From a virus: a DNA stretch of 64,000 nucleotides. The DNA lies in the IMG/VR virus record IMGVR_UViG_3300042261_000588, positions 62,001 through 126,000 of that record; one strand, given 5' to 3'. The notes under the pieces were generated by a model. It saw only the letters and a program-made list of their open reading frames with translations. It did not search any database and had not been told where the DNA came from. Shown one piece after another: positions 52,280 to 59,954 of the stretch (the first letter of the stretch is position 1; each line of letters starts with the position of its first letter). The position numbers were made by a program, and so were the translations under genes.

Positions 52280-53342
52280 CGGTCACAGATTCCCTTATTG
52301 TTGGAAGAGGACTGATTTAGACCGTGTTCGGAAGCATGGTCACACGGTCTTGTCTACATTTGCTTGCGGCGGTGGATCGTCATTCGGTTATAAGATGGCA
52401 GGATTTGATGTGATCGGATTCAACGAGATTGATAAGGAAATGGTCTCGCTTTATCTGGCGAATCATCATCCCAAGTTTACTTTTCATGAGCCGATTCAGA
52501 CTTTCAAGAATCGGACAGACTTGCCTGATGAATTATTCAATCTGGATATATTGGATTCTAGTCCTCCATGCAGTTTGTTTTCCATAGCGGGCGATAGGGA
52601 AGAAAACTGGGGAAAGAGTAAGAAGTTTAGAGAAGGACAGGCCGATCAGATATTGTCGGACTTGTTTTTCGACTATCTCGATCTCGTAGGGAAGCTGAGA
52701 CCGAAGGTAACTGTCGCAGAGAATGTCAAGGGAATGCTCCTTGGTAAAGCAAAGGGATATTGTGATCTGATTTTCAAGCGGTATGATAGTCTTGGCTATG
52801 ACGTTCAGTTGTTCTTAATCAATGCCGCAACACTAGGTGTTCCACAGAGGCGAGAGAGGGTATTCTTCGTCGCTCGAAGAAGGGACTTGAATCTTCCTAA
52901 GTTGGTTTTGAATATTAAGGAAAAGCCGATCACATTCAGGGATTTATCTGGCAAGCTACCATTTCAGGATTTGAAGGATACGGATGCAAATGATGTGTCG
53001 AGGGCATTCTGGCACAAGACAATACCAGGGAAAGGTTTCGAGGATGCATCAGGTGGAAACTATTTCAATCATAAACGACTTGCATTAGATGAGCCAACTC
53101 TGACTTTGACTGCCGGTTGTTGTCTCCAACATCCAACGGAGATGAGGAATATCAGTTGGATCGAGGCGTGTTTGATTGGATCATATCCTTATGACTATGA
53201 TTTTCTCGATAAGGGTTGGAAGATGAAGGTGTATTGCATTGGGATGAGTGTCCCACCAGTGATGACCGCTCAGATAGCAGCACAGATTGCCGAGCAATGG
53301 TTTGGGGTAAAGGCAGAACAGATTGATGAGGCATGGAAGTGA
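52272..53342 (+). CDS. DNA cytosine-5 methyltransferase 1
   Basis: 356 residues. Motif I STFACGGGSSFGYKMAG, motif IV SSPPCSLFS (catalytic Cys 100), motif VI ENVKGM, motif VIII PQRRERVFFVA and a C-terminal IGNxVPP-like IGMSVPPVM motif X. Complete C5 methylase that converts cytosine to 5-methylcytosine in a specific site. Tandem paralogue follows with a 10-base overlap. Confidence 0.87.
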   Translation: MVDGHRFPYCWKRTDLDRVRKHGHTVLSTFACGGGSSFGYKMAGFDVIGFNEIDKEMVSLYLANHHPKFTFHEPIQTFKNRTDLPDELFNLDILDSSPPCSLFSIAGDREENWGKSKKFREGQADQILSDLFFDYLDLVGKLRPKVTVAENVKGMLLGKAKGYCDLIFKRYDSLGYDVQLFLINAATLGVPQRRERVFFVARRRDLNLPKLVLNIKEKPITFRDLSGKLPFQDLKDTDANDVSRAFWHKTIPGKGFEDASGGNYFNHKRLALDEPTLTLTAGCCLQHPTEMRNISWIEACLIGSYPYDYDFLDKGWKMKVYCIGMSVPPVMTAQIAAQIAEQWFGVKAEQIDEAWK

Positions 53343-54820
53343 CAGGGAAACATAGATTTCCTTATTGTTGGAAGAGGACTGATTTGAGTCGTGTGAAGAA
53401 ACACGGTCACACGGTCTTTTCCACTTTTGCTTGTGGAGGAGGGTCTTCTTTCGGATACAAGATGGCTGGTTTTGACTTGATAGGATGCAATGAGATTGAT
53501 AAGGAGATGATGAATTTCTATCAAGCCAATCATCATCCAAGGTATCCATTCCTGGAGCCGATACAAACCTTTAAGAGTCGGACTGATCTTCCCGATGAGT
53601 TGTTCAATCTGGACGTTTTAGATGGTAGTCCGCCTTGTTTTGTTGCGGGCACTCTCATATTTACAATTAAGGGAGTCGTTCCGATAGAGATGATTAAGGA
53701 AGGGGACATCGTTTTGACCCACCTCGGAAGATGGAGGAAGGTGGTAGCAACGATGAGCAGGATGAGTCCTACAGTTTTGGTGGACAATCGTATTGAGGCT
53801 ACTCCAGATCACAGATTTTATGCGAGAAAGTCTGGGGACGATATTCCAGAATGGGTTAAGGCAAAGGATTTAGAGGGATTTTATCTTGCATCATATCACG
53901 AAAATTATAAAGATATGGGCGGGTGGATATGGAAGAAGCTAACGAGGCCGGTGGTGCCAGCTTCCGAACTAACAGAAGTATTCGATTTTGAGGTTGAGGA
54001 GGACCATAGTTTTGTGGCCGACGGATATGTGGTTCATAATTGCTCAACTTTTTCAATGGCTGGTGATAGAGAGAAGGGCTGGGGTAAGAATAAAAAGTTT
54101 CGAGAAGGACAGGCAGAACAGGTTCTTTCAGACCTGTTTTTCGAGTATCTTGATCTCGTAGGGAAGCTGAGACCCAAGATCGCCGTAGCCGAGAATGTTC
54201 AGGGGATGTTGACGGGCAAAGCAAAGGGATATTGCAAGCTCATCGTGGATCGTTTCAACTCAATGGGGTATGACGCCCAATTGTTTCTGCTGAATGCGGC
54301 AACGATGGGAGTGCCACAATTCAGGGAAAGGGTGTTCTTTATTGCCAGAAGGAGAGACTTGAATCTTCCGGCATTGAATATGGCATTCAATGAGCCAATC
54401 ATACCATTTAAAGAGGTTGTGGAGGCATTGCCGTTTCAGGACTTGTCTGGGATAGCCCCAAATCAGGTTGATAGGGCTTATTGGCACAGGACTAGACCCG
54501 GCGATACATATTCCACCGTGTCAGGAGGAAGCTATTTTAGTTGGTGCCGATTGAGTATGGATAGAGTTAGTCCAACCGTGCTTGCCACGGAGAACATGAA
54601 GTATCCAACAGAGATGAGGAATTTAAGTTGGGTAGAGATATGTTTGATTGGGTCATATCCGTATGATTATGATTTTCTTGGTGTTACGAGGAATAAGAGA
54701 GTATACTGTGTGGGTATGAGTGTTCCACCAGTAATGATGGCACAGATCGCTGCGAAGATTGCAGAGCAGTGTTTTGGAGTGGATGCAGATAAAATTGATG
54801 AGGCTTGGAGAAAAAAATGA
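53333..54820 (+). CDS. DNA cytosine-5 methyltransferase 2 with mini-intein
   Basis: 495 residues, 360 without the intein; very similar to the preceding gene along its length. Motif I is STFACGGGSSF. Motif IV is split: DGSPP, intein, CSTFS. Motif VIII reads PQFRERVFFIA. The intein interrupts the catalytic Pro-Cys junction, so the enzyme is inactive until splicing. The two genes probably have different target sequences, as their target-recognition parts diverge. Confidence 0.87.
   Translation: MEVTGKHRFPYCWKRTDLSRVKKHGHTVFSTFACGGGSSFGYKMAGFDLIGCNEIDKEMMNFYQANHHPRYPFLEPIQTFKSRTDLPDELFNLDVLDGSPPCFVAGTLIFTIKGVVPIEMIKEGDIVLTHLGRWRKVVATMSRMSPTVLVDNRIEATPDHRFYARKSGDDIPEWVKAKDLEGFYLASYHENYKDMGGWIWKKLTRPVVPASELTEVFDFEVEEDHSFVADGYVVHNCSTFSMAGDREKGWGKNKKFREGQAEQVLSDLFFEYLDLVGKLRPKIAVAENVQGMLTGKAKGYCKLIVDRFNSMGYDAQLFLLNAATMGVPQFRERVFFIARRRDLNLPALNMAFNEPIIPFKEVVEALPFQDLSGIAPNQVDRAYWHRTRPGDTYSTVSGGSYFSWCRLSMDRVSPTVLATENMKYPTEMRNLSWVEICLIGSYPYDYDFLGVTRNKRVYCVGMSVPPVMMAQIAAKIAEQCFGVDADKIDEAWRKK
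53636..54040 (+). other. mini-intein at the catalytic Cys of the C5 methyltransferase
   Basis: 135 residues (102-236). Block A CFVAGTLIFT with Cys 1, block B TPDHRFY, and blocks F/G FDFEVEEDHSFVADGYVVHN ending His-Asn, followed by Cys +1. No endonuclease domain is present. The +1 Cys is the methyltransferase catalytic residue. Confidence 0.92.
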
Positions 54821-55641
54821 AAATCCTGACATTGGATGGTGGTGGGGTTTTTGGGCGAGTACAGTCACGCATATTGGCAGAGGCGAACTGTTATGACAAG
54901 TTCGACGTACTCGCAGGGACATCTATTGGTGCTCCACAAATATTGGCAATAGCTCTTGGTAAGCAAGATATGGTGAAGCCACCATTCTTTGACAAATGGA
55001 TGTATCCTGTATTCAAAACGAATTGGTTTAGAAGGATCAATATCTTTCAGCCGGAGTATCCCGATACAGGACTAAATGCTGCATTACAGGATGTGTTCGA
55101 TTCATCGGTGTTAGGCGATGTAAAGAAACCCGTGTTTATTACTGCGGCGAATATCGGTCAAAAGACATTGAAGGTGTTTTCATCTCTTAATTTTGATGAT
55201 CAATCATGGCCGTGTTGGGAAGTTTGCCGGGCAGCAACAGCAGCAGAAACCTATTTCGCTCCTTGGAAGGGATTTGCAGATGGAGGTATCTATGCTAATA
55301 ATCCTAGCATGGTTGCTCTTGCTGGTGTGGTGAGAGTACTCAAGGCAAAGATGGAAGATATTGAGATTCTCTCCATAGGTACAGGCAGGAAAGTAGATGG
55401 AGGAAAACCTCCCAGTGGCAGAATGACCACGGCATTGTGGGTATTGAGAGCTATGTTAAATGGTTCCGCCAGCGAAATGCACGAATACTTTGTTAAGTCT
55501 CTCCCTATTAAGAAGTTTGTTCGTATACAATTTGGTATGGATTCAGATTGGGAGATGGATAACCCAAAGGATATGCATAGGGCAGAACGCAAGTGGGCAG
55601 TTGACATCATGGAGGCCGTTAAAACTGTCAAGGAATTCTAA
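54817..55641 (+). CDS. patatin-like phospholipase
   Basis: 274 residues; the ATG at 54817 overlaps the previous stop. LTLDGGGVFG oxyanion loop, GTSIG nucleophile elbow (Ser 36), and FADGG with catalytic Asp (about 155) give the Ser-Asp dyad. The family hydrolyses membrane lipids. Related enzymes are effectors of bacterial CBASS immunity; in a phage it could aid lysis or be captured defence. No nucleotide cyclase is nearby. Confidence 0.82.
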   Translation: MKILTLDGGGVFGRVQSRILAEANCYDKFDVLAGTSIGAPQILAIALGKQDMVKPPFFDKWMYPVFKTNWFRRINIFQPEYPDTGLNAALQDVFDSSVLGDVKKPVFITAANIGQKTLKVFSSLNFDDQSWPCWEVCRAATAAETYFAPWKGFADGGIYANNPSMVALAGVVRVLKAKMEDIEILSIGTGRKVDGGKPPSGRMTTALWVLRAMLNGSASEMHEYFVKSLPIKKFVRIQFGMDSDWEMDNPKDMHRAERKWAVDIMEAVKTVKEF

Positions 55642-55651
55642 GGAGGTTCTT

Positions 55652-56068
55652 ATGGCATCATTTGGGGAAATTTTAGCATCCTTTAAAAAGGATGAGGAAG
55701 CCGAAAATATCGTGGCTGTCATTAATGATGATGAGCTTCAAAATGGACTAATTGCTTGGAAGTCTGTCAGAATCAAGTATAAGACTGCCACAGACTGTAA
55801 TGAGAGTGACCCTACAGCAAAGTGGAATTGGCTATGGGATCAGATCGATTATGATTCTCAGGCATTTGGTGTTGTTGCCGGTGCAAAAGCACAGGATGTG
55901 GGTAGGTTGATCGCTCGATTGATTGGATTGAGGCTGATATACCCAGATGGAACGATCAATACTTTATCAAAACAATACCTTCAGACGATAATTATGAGCA
56001 AGATTCGTCAATCTGCACCTAGAGGACAAAGATCCGCTGCACAATCCGGCTCGGTTCAACAGAAATAA
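55652..56068 (+). CDS. hypothetical protein
   Basis: 138 residues behind AAGGAGG. Mostly helical with a hydrophobic core (AFGVVAGAKAQDVGRLIARLIGLRL) and a basic, disordered tail (QSAPRGQRSAAQ). Could be a small DNA-binding or structural protein; no family recognised. Confidence 0.62.
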   Translation: MASFGEILASFKKDEEAENIVAVINDDELQNGLIAWKSVRIKYKTATDCNESDPTAKWNWLWDQIDYDSQAFGVVAGAKAQDVGRLIARLIGLRLIYPDGTINTLSKQYLQTIIMSKIRQSAPRGQRSAAQSGSVQQK

Positions 56069-56098
56069 TTAAAAACAAGTTTGTGTTTTGTGTATAAT
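56069..56098 (+). promoter_or_regulatory. possible sigma70-type promoter
   Basis: TATAAT at 56093-56098 with a weak TTAAAA at 56069-56074 (18-base spacing), just before the gene at 56104, whose ATG follows by 5 bases; the transcript may be leaderless or start further up. Confidence 0.4.
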
Positions 56099-56103
56099 GG
56101 GGC

Positions 56104-56550
56104 ATGAGTGGGCTTGTTGGCAAATATGTTTGTTGGGGTGATGAGGATGGGATGTTCTGTTGGGGTCGCATCAAAGCAGAAGTCGTTATTAATACGGCTG
56201 AAGGTCCCAAGGATGCATTTGTTTTGGATCAGAGGATGACTGGTCCGCATAACATTCCTGAAAGAATCCAGAGGTATTCTCGGGATACGCTTCTTCGGAA
56301 GGATATGATTGATGTTGATATGGACATCTTTGACCGAGATGTTCAGGAATTTGAATCGGTATCAAATGACGATTTGTTCTTGTTGATGATGGATGCAGAG
56401 GCAGAACTTGAAAGCATGAAAGAGCAGAAGAATTTAGGGCCGTTGAATATGTTGAAATCGCTTCTAGGACAAACTGGGGGAGAGAATGTGGCGGCAGAAT
56501 TGTTGAAGAAGAGGATGGCAATAACACAGGACGATGTCCTGAAAGTATAG
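56104..56550 (+). CDS. hypothetical protein
   Basis: 148 residues. The N-terminal 50 form a small beta-barrel-like part (LVGKYVCWGDEDGMFCWGRIKAEVV); the middle and end are acidic helices (DLFLLMMDAEAELESMKEQKN). No Shine-Dalgarno. Function unknown. Confidence 0.6.
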   Translation: MSGLVGKYVCWGDEDGMFCWGRIKAEVVINTAEGPKDAFVLDQRMTGPHNIPERIQRYSRDTLLRKDMIDVDMDIFDRDVQEFESVSNDDLFLLMMDAEAELESMKEQKNLGPLNMLKSLLGQTGGENVAAELLKKRMAITQDDVLKV

Positions 56551-56564
56551 AAGTGGAGAAGGCA

Positions 56565-56819
56565 ATGGCAACAGAACCAGTAAGCATGACAATGGCGAAT
56601 CACGAAGCGTTGATCGGTTTGTATGCTGTGTTTTATCGGAATTCTCAAAAGGTTCCGGCTAAGATCCTTCGGATTGAGAAAGGTAATCCGAATAAAATCG
56701 AGTACGAGTTGATTGCAGGTCCTGAGACGGGTCAGGTGTGGAGGAGCAAATTTGATGACTCTCAGAAAGCGAAGTTTTATGACGAAGAAAGTCTCGTATT
56801 AGCTTTGTTGGAACCATAA
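56565..56819 (+). CDS. small beta-rich protein (84 aa)
   Basis: ATG behind GGAGAAGG. Contains LIGLYAVFYRNSQKVPAKILRIEKG and a following strand pair, resembling the N-terminal part of the gene at 56104; the two may be distant paralogues of a small barrel fold. Function unknown. Confidence 0.58.
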   Translation: MATEPVSMTMANHEALIGLYAVFYRNSQKVPAKILRIEKGNPNKIEYELIAGPETGQVWRSKFDDSQKAKFYDEESLVLALLEP

Positions 56820-56820
56820 A

Positions 56821-57060
56821 ATGGCAAATTTAAAAATATGTAGGAAGTGCAGTAATGGACTGGAGTTCTATCCTGCACTTCTTGATCATACTGATAAAAA
56901 AGTGTGCGGGACGCAGGTCTGGTGCATATTATCGGCTATATATATCGAATGGGATTCCGAGGTGCCAGAAAAATGCCCGTATCGGATGGAACATATTGTG
57001 TCTCAGGATGCCATTTCCGATCTTGCAGATGAATCAATAGAGATGAAGGAGTCAAAATGA
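56821..57060 (+). CDS. small Cys-rich protein (79 aa)
   Basis: Starts 2 bases after the previous stop. CRKCSNG, VCGTQVWC and EKCPY suggest a zinc knuckle; the tail is acidic. Its stop overlaps the cysteine desulfurase ATG, so it is translationally coupled to it and might be a partner. Confidence 0.55.
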   Translation: MANLKICRKCSNGLEFYPALLDHTDKKVCGTQVWCILSAIYIEWDSEVPEKCPYRMEHIVSQDAISDLADESIEMKESK

Positions 57061-58235
57061 AGCCGAATTTTCAATTACAAGATATTGAAGTCTATATGGA
57101 TAATGCGGCGACAACAGCCATAGATGAAGAGGTTGTTTCAGCTATGAGACCATACTTAGAGGAGCGGTATGGCAATCCTGAGACTGTATATCGTCTTGGA
57201 AGGGAGTCGAGGAAAGCCGTCGAGGACTCTCGTGCGACTATCGCAGATATTCTGAAATGCACCCCAGAGGAGATATTCTTCACTTCTGGCGGCACCGAGG
57301 CGAATAACTGGGCTATCAAGGGCATTCGTCTTCAGGGATATGGAGGAATTATAGTCGGAGCCATCGAACATGCGTCTGTCTTAGAGCCTGCCAGCAGTGT
57401 TTTTGGAAAAGCAGATAAGAGAGCACTTTTTGAGATTCCGGTCGACTCATTCGGTCTTGTCGACTTGAATGCGCTTGAAACACACCTTCAAATGCCACAA
57501 GGGAAGCAGTGGCTCGTCTCCATTCAGTATGCCAATAACGAGATTGGGACAGTGCAGCCGGTTGAAAAGATCGCCGAGCTGTGCAAGAAGTATGGGGCAG
57601 TCTTCCATTGTGACGCAGTTCAGGCATTCGGGAAGATCGATTTCGACGTGGACGATGTGGGTGCGGACATGATTTCATTATCGGCACACAAGATTCACGG
57701 TCCGATGGGTATGGGCGCTCTCTACGTCAAGAAGGGCACCCTTCTTGAGCCTCTGTTACATGGGGGTGGACAGGAGAGGGGGATGAGGTCTGGAACGCTG
57801 GCAGTGCCAGAGATAGTGGGGTTTGCGAAGGCTGCGGAGCTGGCTATGGAAGTACTTCCAAAACAGATGCCGAGATTGATGCGTATTTCAGAGTGGTTGG
57901 CTGAGCAGTTGAGGCTTTCTAGTGACGGGAGACGTAACGGTCATACGACACAACGGCTTCCCAATATCGTGAGCATAACCTTTCCGGGAATAGAATCCGA
58001 GGTCGTCTGCGGGATCATGTGCTCGAAATACAAGTCATGTCTGTCGGCTGGATCGGCTTGCTCGACGACGAAGAGGCGTTCTCATGTCCTGGAAGCCATA
58101 GGGCGGGACCATCGTGATGTTCTGTCGACGCTGAGGATCAGTTTGAGTCGGTATAACTCGGATAGTGATGTGATGGTTGCCATGGGTCATATCCAAACAG
58201 CAATTAAACAATCGAAGGCAAGAGAGCTGATTTGA
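57057..58235 (+). CDS. cysteine desulfurase (NifS/IscS family)
   Basis: 392 residues, full length. PLP-dependent fold: YMDNAATTAID, SGGTEANNWAI, HCDAVQAFGK, SAHKIHGPMG (PLP Lys about 207) and SAGSACST (persulfide Cys about 332). It takes sulfur from Cys for transfer. In a phage this could feed tRNA thiolation, Fe-S repair, or a DNA sulfur modification such as phosphorothioation (DndA role); no dnd partner genes are here. It lies just before the tRNA island. Confidence 0.87.
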   Translation: MKPNFQLQDIEVYMDNAATTAIDEEVVSAMRPYLEERYGNPETVYRLGRESRKAVEDSRATIADILKCTPEEIFFTSGGTEANNWAIKGIRLQGYGGIIVGAIEHASVLEPASSVFGKADKRALFEIPVDSFGLVDLNALETHLQMPQGKQWLVSIQYANNEIGTVQPVEKIAELCKKYGAVFHCDAVQAFGKIDFDVDDVGADMISLSAHKIHGPMGMGALYVKKGTLLEPLLHGGGQERGMRSGTLAVPEIVGFAKAAELAMEVLPKQMPRLMRISEWLAEQLRLSSDGRRNGHTTQRLPNIVSITFPGIESEVVCGIMCSKYKSCLSAGSACSTTKRRSHVLEAIGRDHRDVLSTLRISLSRYNSDSDVMVAMGHIQTAIKQSKARELI

Positions 58236-58441
58236 AAAAGGTATCTAAGAAAGAAAAGCCTGTCGATATCAAGGAAGTGAATGTCGATGTTGGCGAACGT
58301 GATGATGTAGTGGTGGTGTCTTTCAATAAGGTGGTGTCATGGATAGGATTGGAACCAGTGCAGGCGATAAAGCTGGCGGAGAGCCTCAAAGCGTCAGCGG
58401 TGGGGATACTGAGAAGCACTCCGAAGTCTCAGAAAGACTGA
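58232..58441 (+). CDS. small hypothetical protein (69 aa)
   Basis: TTG start overlapping the previous stop. Begins KKVSKKEKPVDIKEV and ends with an LAESLKASAVGIL helix. The last 103 bases are also read by the next gene in another frame. Function unknown. Confidence 0.5.
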   Translation: MKKVSKKEKPVDIKEVNVDVGERDDVVVVSFNKVVSWIGLEPVQAIKLAESLKASAVGILRSTPKSQKD

Positions 58442-58914
58442 TCTATCAGCGTGTGATCTGTGGAATATTCCTATTCTTGATCTGCATATCCTCAGTCATC
58501 GGTTTTGCAGCATCGAAGTTGTCTTGGTATTTTGCGATACCGTTTGGGATATTCGGTGGGTTGATCGGCATGTTCTTGGGGATAGGAATAGAATGGATAC
58601 GCTTAAGTATTGAAATCACGGATGTCAAAAAGGAACTCATCTTAGAAAGGATGATGAATGATGCCAAGTGTCGTAAGCAGACACGTAAAGCCGTTGATGA
58701 TGCAAGGCATGAGTATGTTAGTTTGGCTATCGAGTCAGCTAGGGTATTGGCAAACCGAGTGGCGAACAGGATCATCGCAAGACATGCCAGCCGGCTCCTC
58801 GAAGCTGAATATAGAGAGGCAACGATACAGGATACTGACGAGATTGTTGAGGATGAATTGAAGTCGTTGAAGCAGTCAATTCGGGACGAGTTTGATGCTG
58901 AAAAAAATATTTGA
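58339..58914 (+). CDS. membrane protein with cytoplasmic coiled coil
   Basis: 191 residues. Two hydrophobic segments (about 36-56 and 64-90) form a hairpin in the membrane, followed by a long charged helix containing a RARVLANRVANRIIARH-like repeat. It overlaps the gene upstream by 103 bases. Function unknown. Confidence 0.58.
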   Translation: MDRIGTSAGDKAGGEPQSVSGGDTEKHSEVSERLIYQRVICGIFLFLICISSVIGFAASKLSWYFAIPFGIFGGLIGMFLGIGIEWIRLSIEITDVKKELILERMMNDAKCRKQTRKAVDDARHEYVSLAIESARVLANRVANRIIARHASRLLEAEYREATIQDTDEIVEDELKSLKQSIRDEFDAEKNI

Positions 58915-58923
58915 AGATTTTTG

Positions 58924-58953
58924 TTGCAATGTTTCAGGCAGATGGAGTATAGT
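58924..58953 (+). promoter_or_regulatory. sigma70-type promoter
   Basis: TTGCAA at 58924-58929, 18-base spacer, TATAGT at 58948-58953. It directs the short transcript ending at the terminator near 59166. Confidence 0.55.
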
Positions 58954-58995
58954 ATCTCTGTGCGGTAGAAAAGGCCGTAAGGAGTGGATGAGAAA

Positions 58996-59103
58996 ATGAG
59001 ACTGATACATACAGGTAAAGAGCAGAAGCCGATGGCAGGAGCGATTGAAGATCGCCCAGCCACGTGGTTTTCACTCTTTTCTGTCTTGTTCAATCAGGAT
59101 TAA
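58996..59103 (+). CDS. 35-residue peptide overlapping a long hairpin
   Basis: ATG behind AAGGAGTGG. Starts MRLIHTGKEQKPM and ends WFSLFSVLFNQD. The last part is encoded by the left arm of a 19-bp inverted repeat, so translation and RNA folding would compete. Function unknown. Confidence 0.4.
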   Translation: MRLIHTGKEQKPMAGAIEDRPATWFSLFSVLFNQD

Positions 59104-59135
59104 AGCAAGAAGAAGACAAGACAGAAAAGAGTGAA
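59070..59135 (+). repeat. perfect 19-bp inverted repeat
   Basis: TTCACTCTTTTCTGTCTTG (59070-59088) and its exact complement (59117-59135) with a 28-base spacer. Transcribed, it makes a long duplex just before a terminator. Confidence 0.85.
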
Positions 59136-59167
59136 GACCGCAGCCGAAAGGCAGGCGGTTTTTTTAT
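59136..59167 (+). terminator. Rho-independent terminator
   Basis: ACCGC...GCGGT stem with an inner GCC-GAAA-GGC hairpin and seven T. Ends the short transcript from the promoter at 58924. Confidence 0.8.
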
Positions 59168-59169
59168 TT

Positions 59170-59198
59170 TCCTTATTTTACTGATGAGTCGGTAATGT
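59170..59198 (+). promoter_or_regulatory. phage promoter, TCGGTAATGT class, copy 6
   Basis: TCCTTA, a spacer TTTTACTGATGAGTCGG and TAATGT at 59193-59198. It follows a terminator and faces the structured RNA and tRNA island, so this promoter probably drives non-coding RNA. Confidence 0.7.
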
Positions 59199-59204
59199 GG
59201 GGTA

Positions 59205-59487
59205 TGTCGGGACGAGAACGACGAGCGATCATTGACAACTGAATATCGAAATGCGAAACAGCCACCCGGCTGTAGGCAGGTTGGAGCCATTTTGCGGACG
59301 AAGCCCTTCGGGGTTCGACGTTCGATGTGAGTGGATGACTGTAGCCGAAATGCGGGTGGTTGTCTTCGCTCCATACTGCCTTGGTTCTCGACTAGGGGCC
59401 GAATTTGATGTTCGGCGAACCCGCAGAGGGGGCGTAGTGTAGACTCAGCACTCGGTTGGGATTGCGAGGGTAGTACAGAGCGGAGAT
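59205..59487 (+). ncRNA. structured untranslated leader of the tRNA island
   Basis: 283 bases with no convincing gene. Clear hairpins include ACAGCC-ACCC-GGCTGT and AAGCCC-TTCG-GGGTTC, and a GTTCGGCGAAC palindrome at about 59413. Probably part of the primary transcript from promoter copy 6. Confidence 0.45.
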
Positions 59488-59563
59488 GTCCCTATCTGCT
59501 AACTGGTGAGGCAATCAGATTCTCAATCTGATAATCCGGGTTCGAGTCCCGGTGGGGATGCCA
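59488..59563 (+). tRNA. tRNA-Glu (CTC)
   Basis: 76 bases. Acceptor GTCCCTA with TGGGGAT, anticodon stem TCAGA/TCTGA around TTCTCAA, T arm CGGG-TTCGAGT-CCCG, encoded CCA. Confidence 0.9.
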
Positions 59564-59878
59564 ATATAAGTATGGAGATGTGGGGCGAAGTCGGCAGCAG
59601 CGAAGCGGGTTTGGGCGTCTCATAAGAGTGATTGGAGACGATCCACCAAGAAGAAGTAGGATTTATGATCATGGGAATACGACTCGAAAAGTCGCCGGAC
59701 GGATAGGTGAATGTACAGCACCACAGTAAGTCTGGACTACCCATGATCGGATGGAGACACCTGCCAGATCAATGAAGTGTGAAAGCCGAGGGGCGGCCCG
59801 AACGGATAGTTCATGCAGAGATCAAGTGGTGTGGCTACCGGGGAGAAGCACCCGGCCTATTTATGAAATGACGGTGAT
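59564..59878 (+). ncRNA. structured RNA spacer A
   Basis: 315 bases without a gene. Contains stems CGTCTC/GAGACG and a closing hairpin ACCGGG-GAGAAGCA-CCCGGC near 59838. The last 50 bases (from CGAACGGATAG) resemble those of spacer B, suggesting related RNA units. Confidence 0.45.
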
Positions 59879-59954
59879 GCGAGTGTAGCTCAGTTGGTAG
59901 AGTAACTGACTCTTAATCAGTGGGTCGTCGGTTCAAATCCGTCCACTCGTACCA
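59879..59954 (+). tRNA. tRNA-Lys (CTT)
   Basis: 76 bases. Acceptor GCGAGTG/CACTCGT, D arm GCTC/GAGT, anticodon loop CTCTTAA, T arm and CCA encoded. Confidence 0.92.

Noticed and set aside
54817-55641. CBASS operon centred on the patatin
   Set aside because: No cyclic-nucleotide synthase or accessory gene is adjacent; neighbours are methyltransferases and small phage genes.
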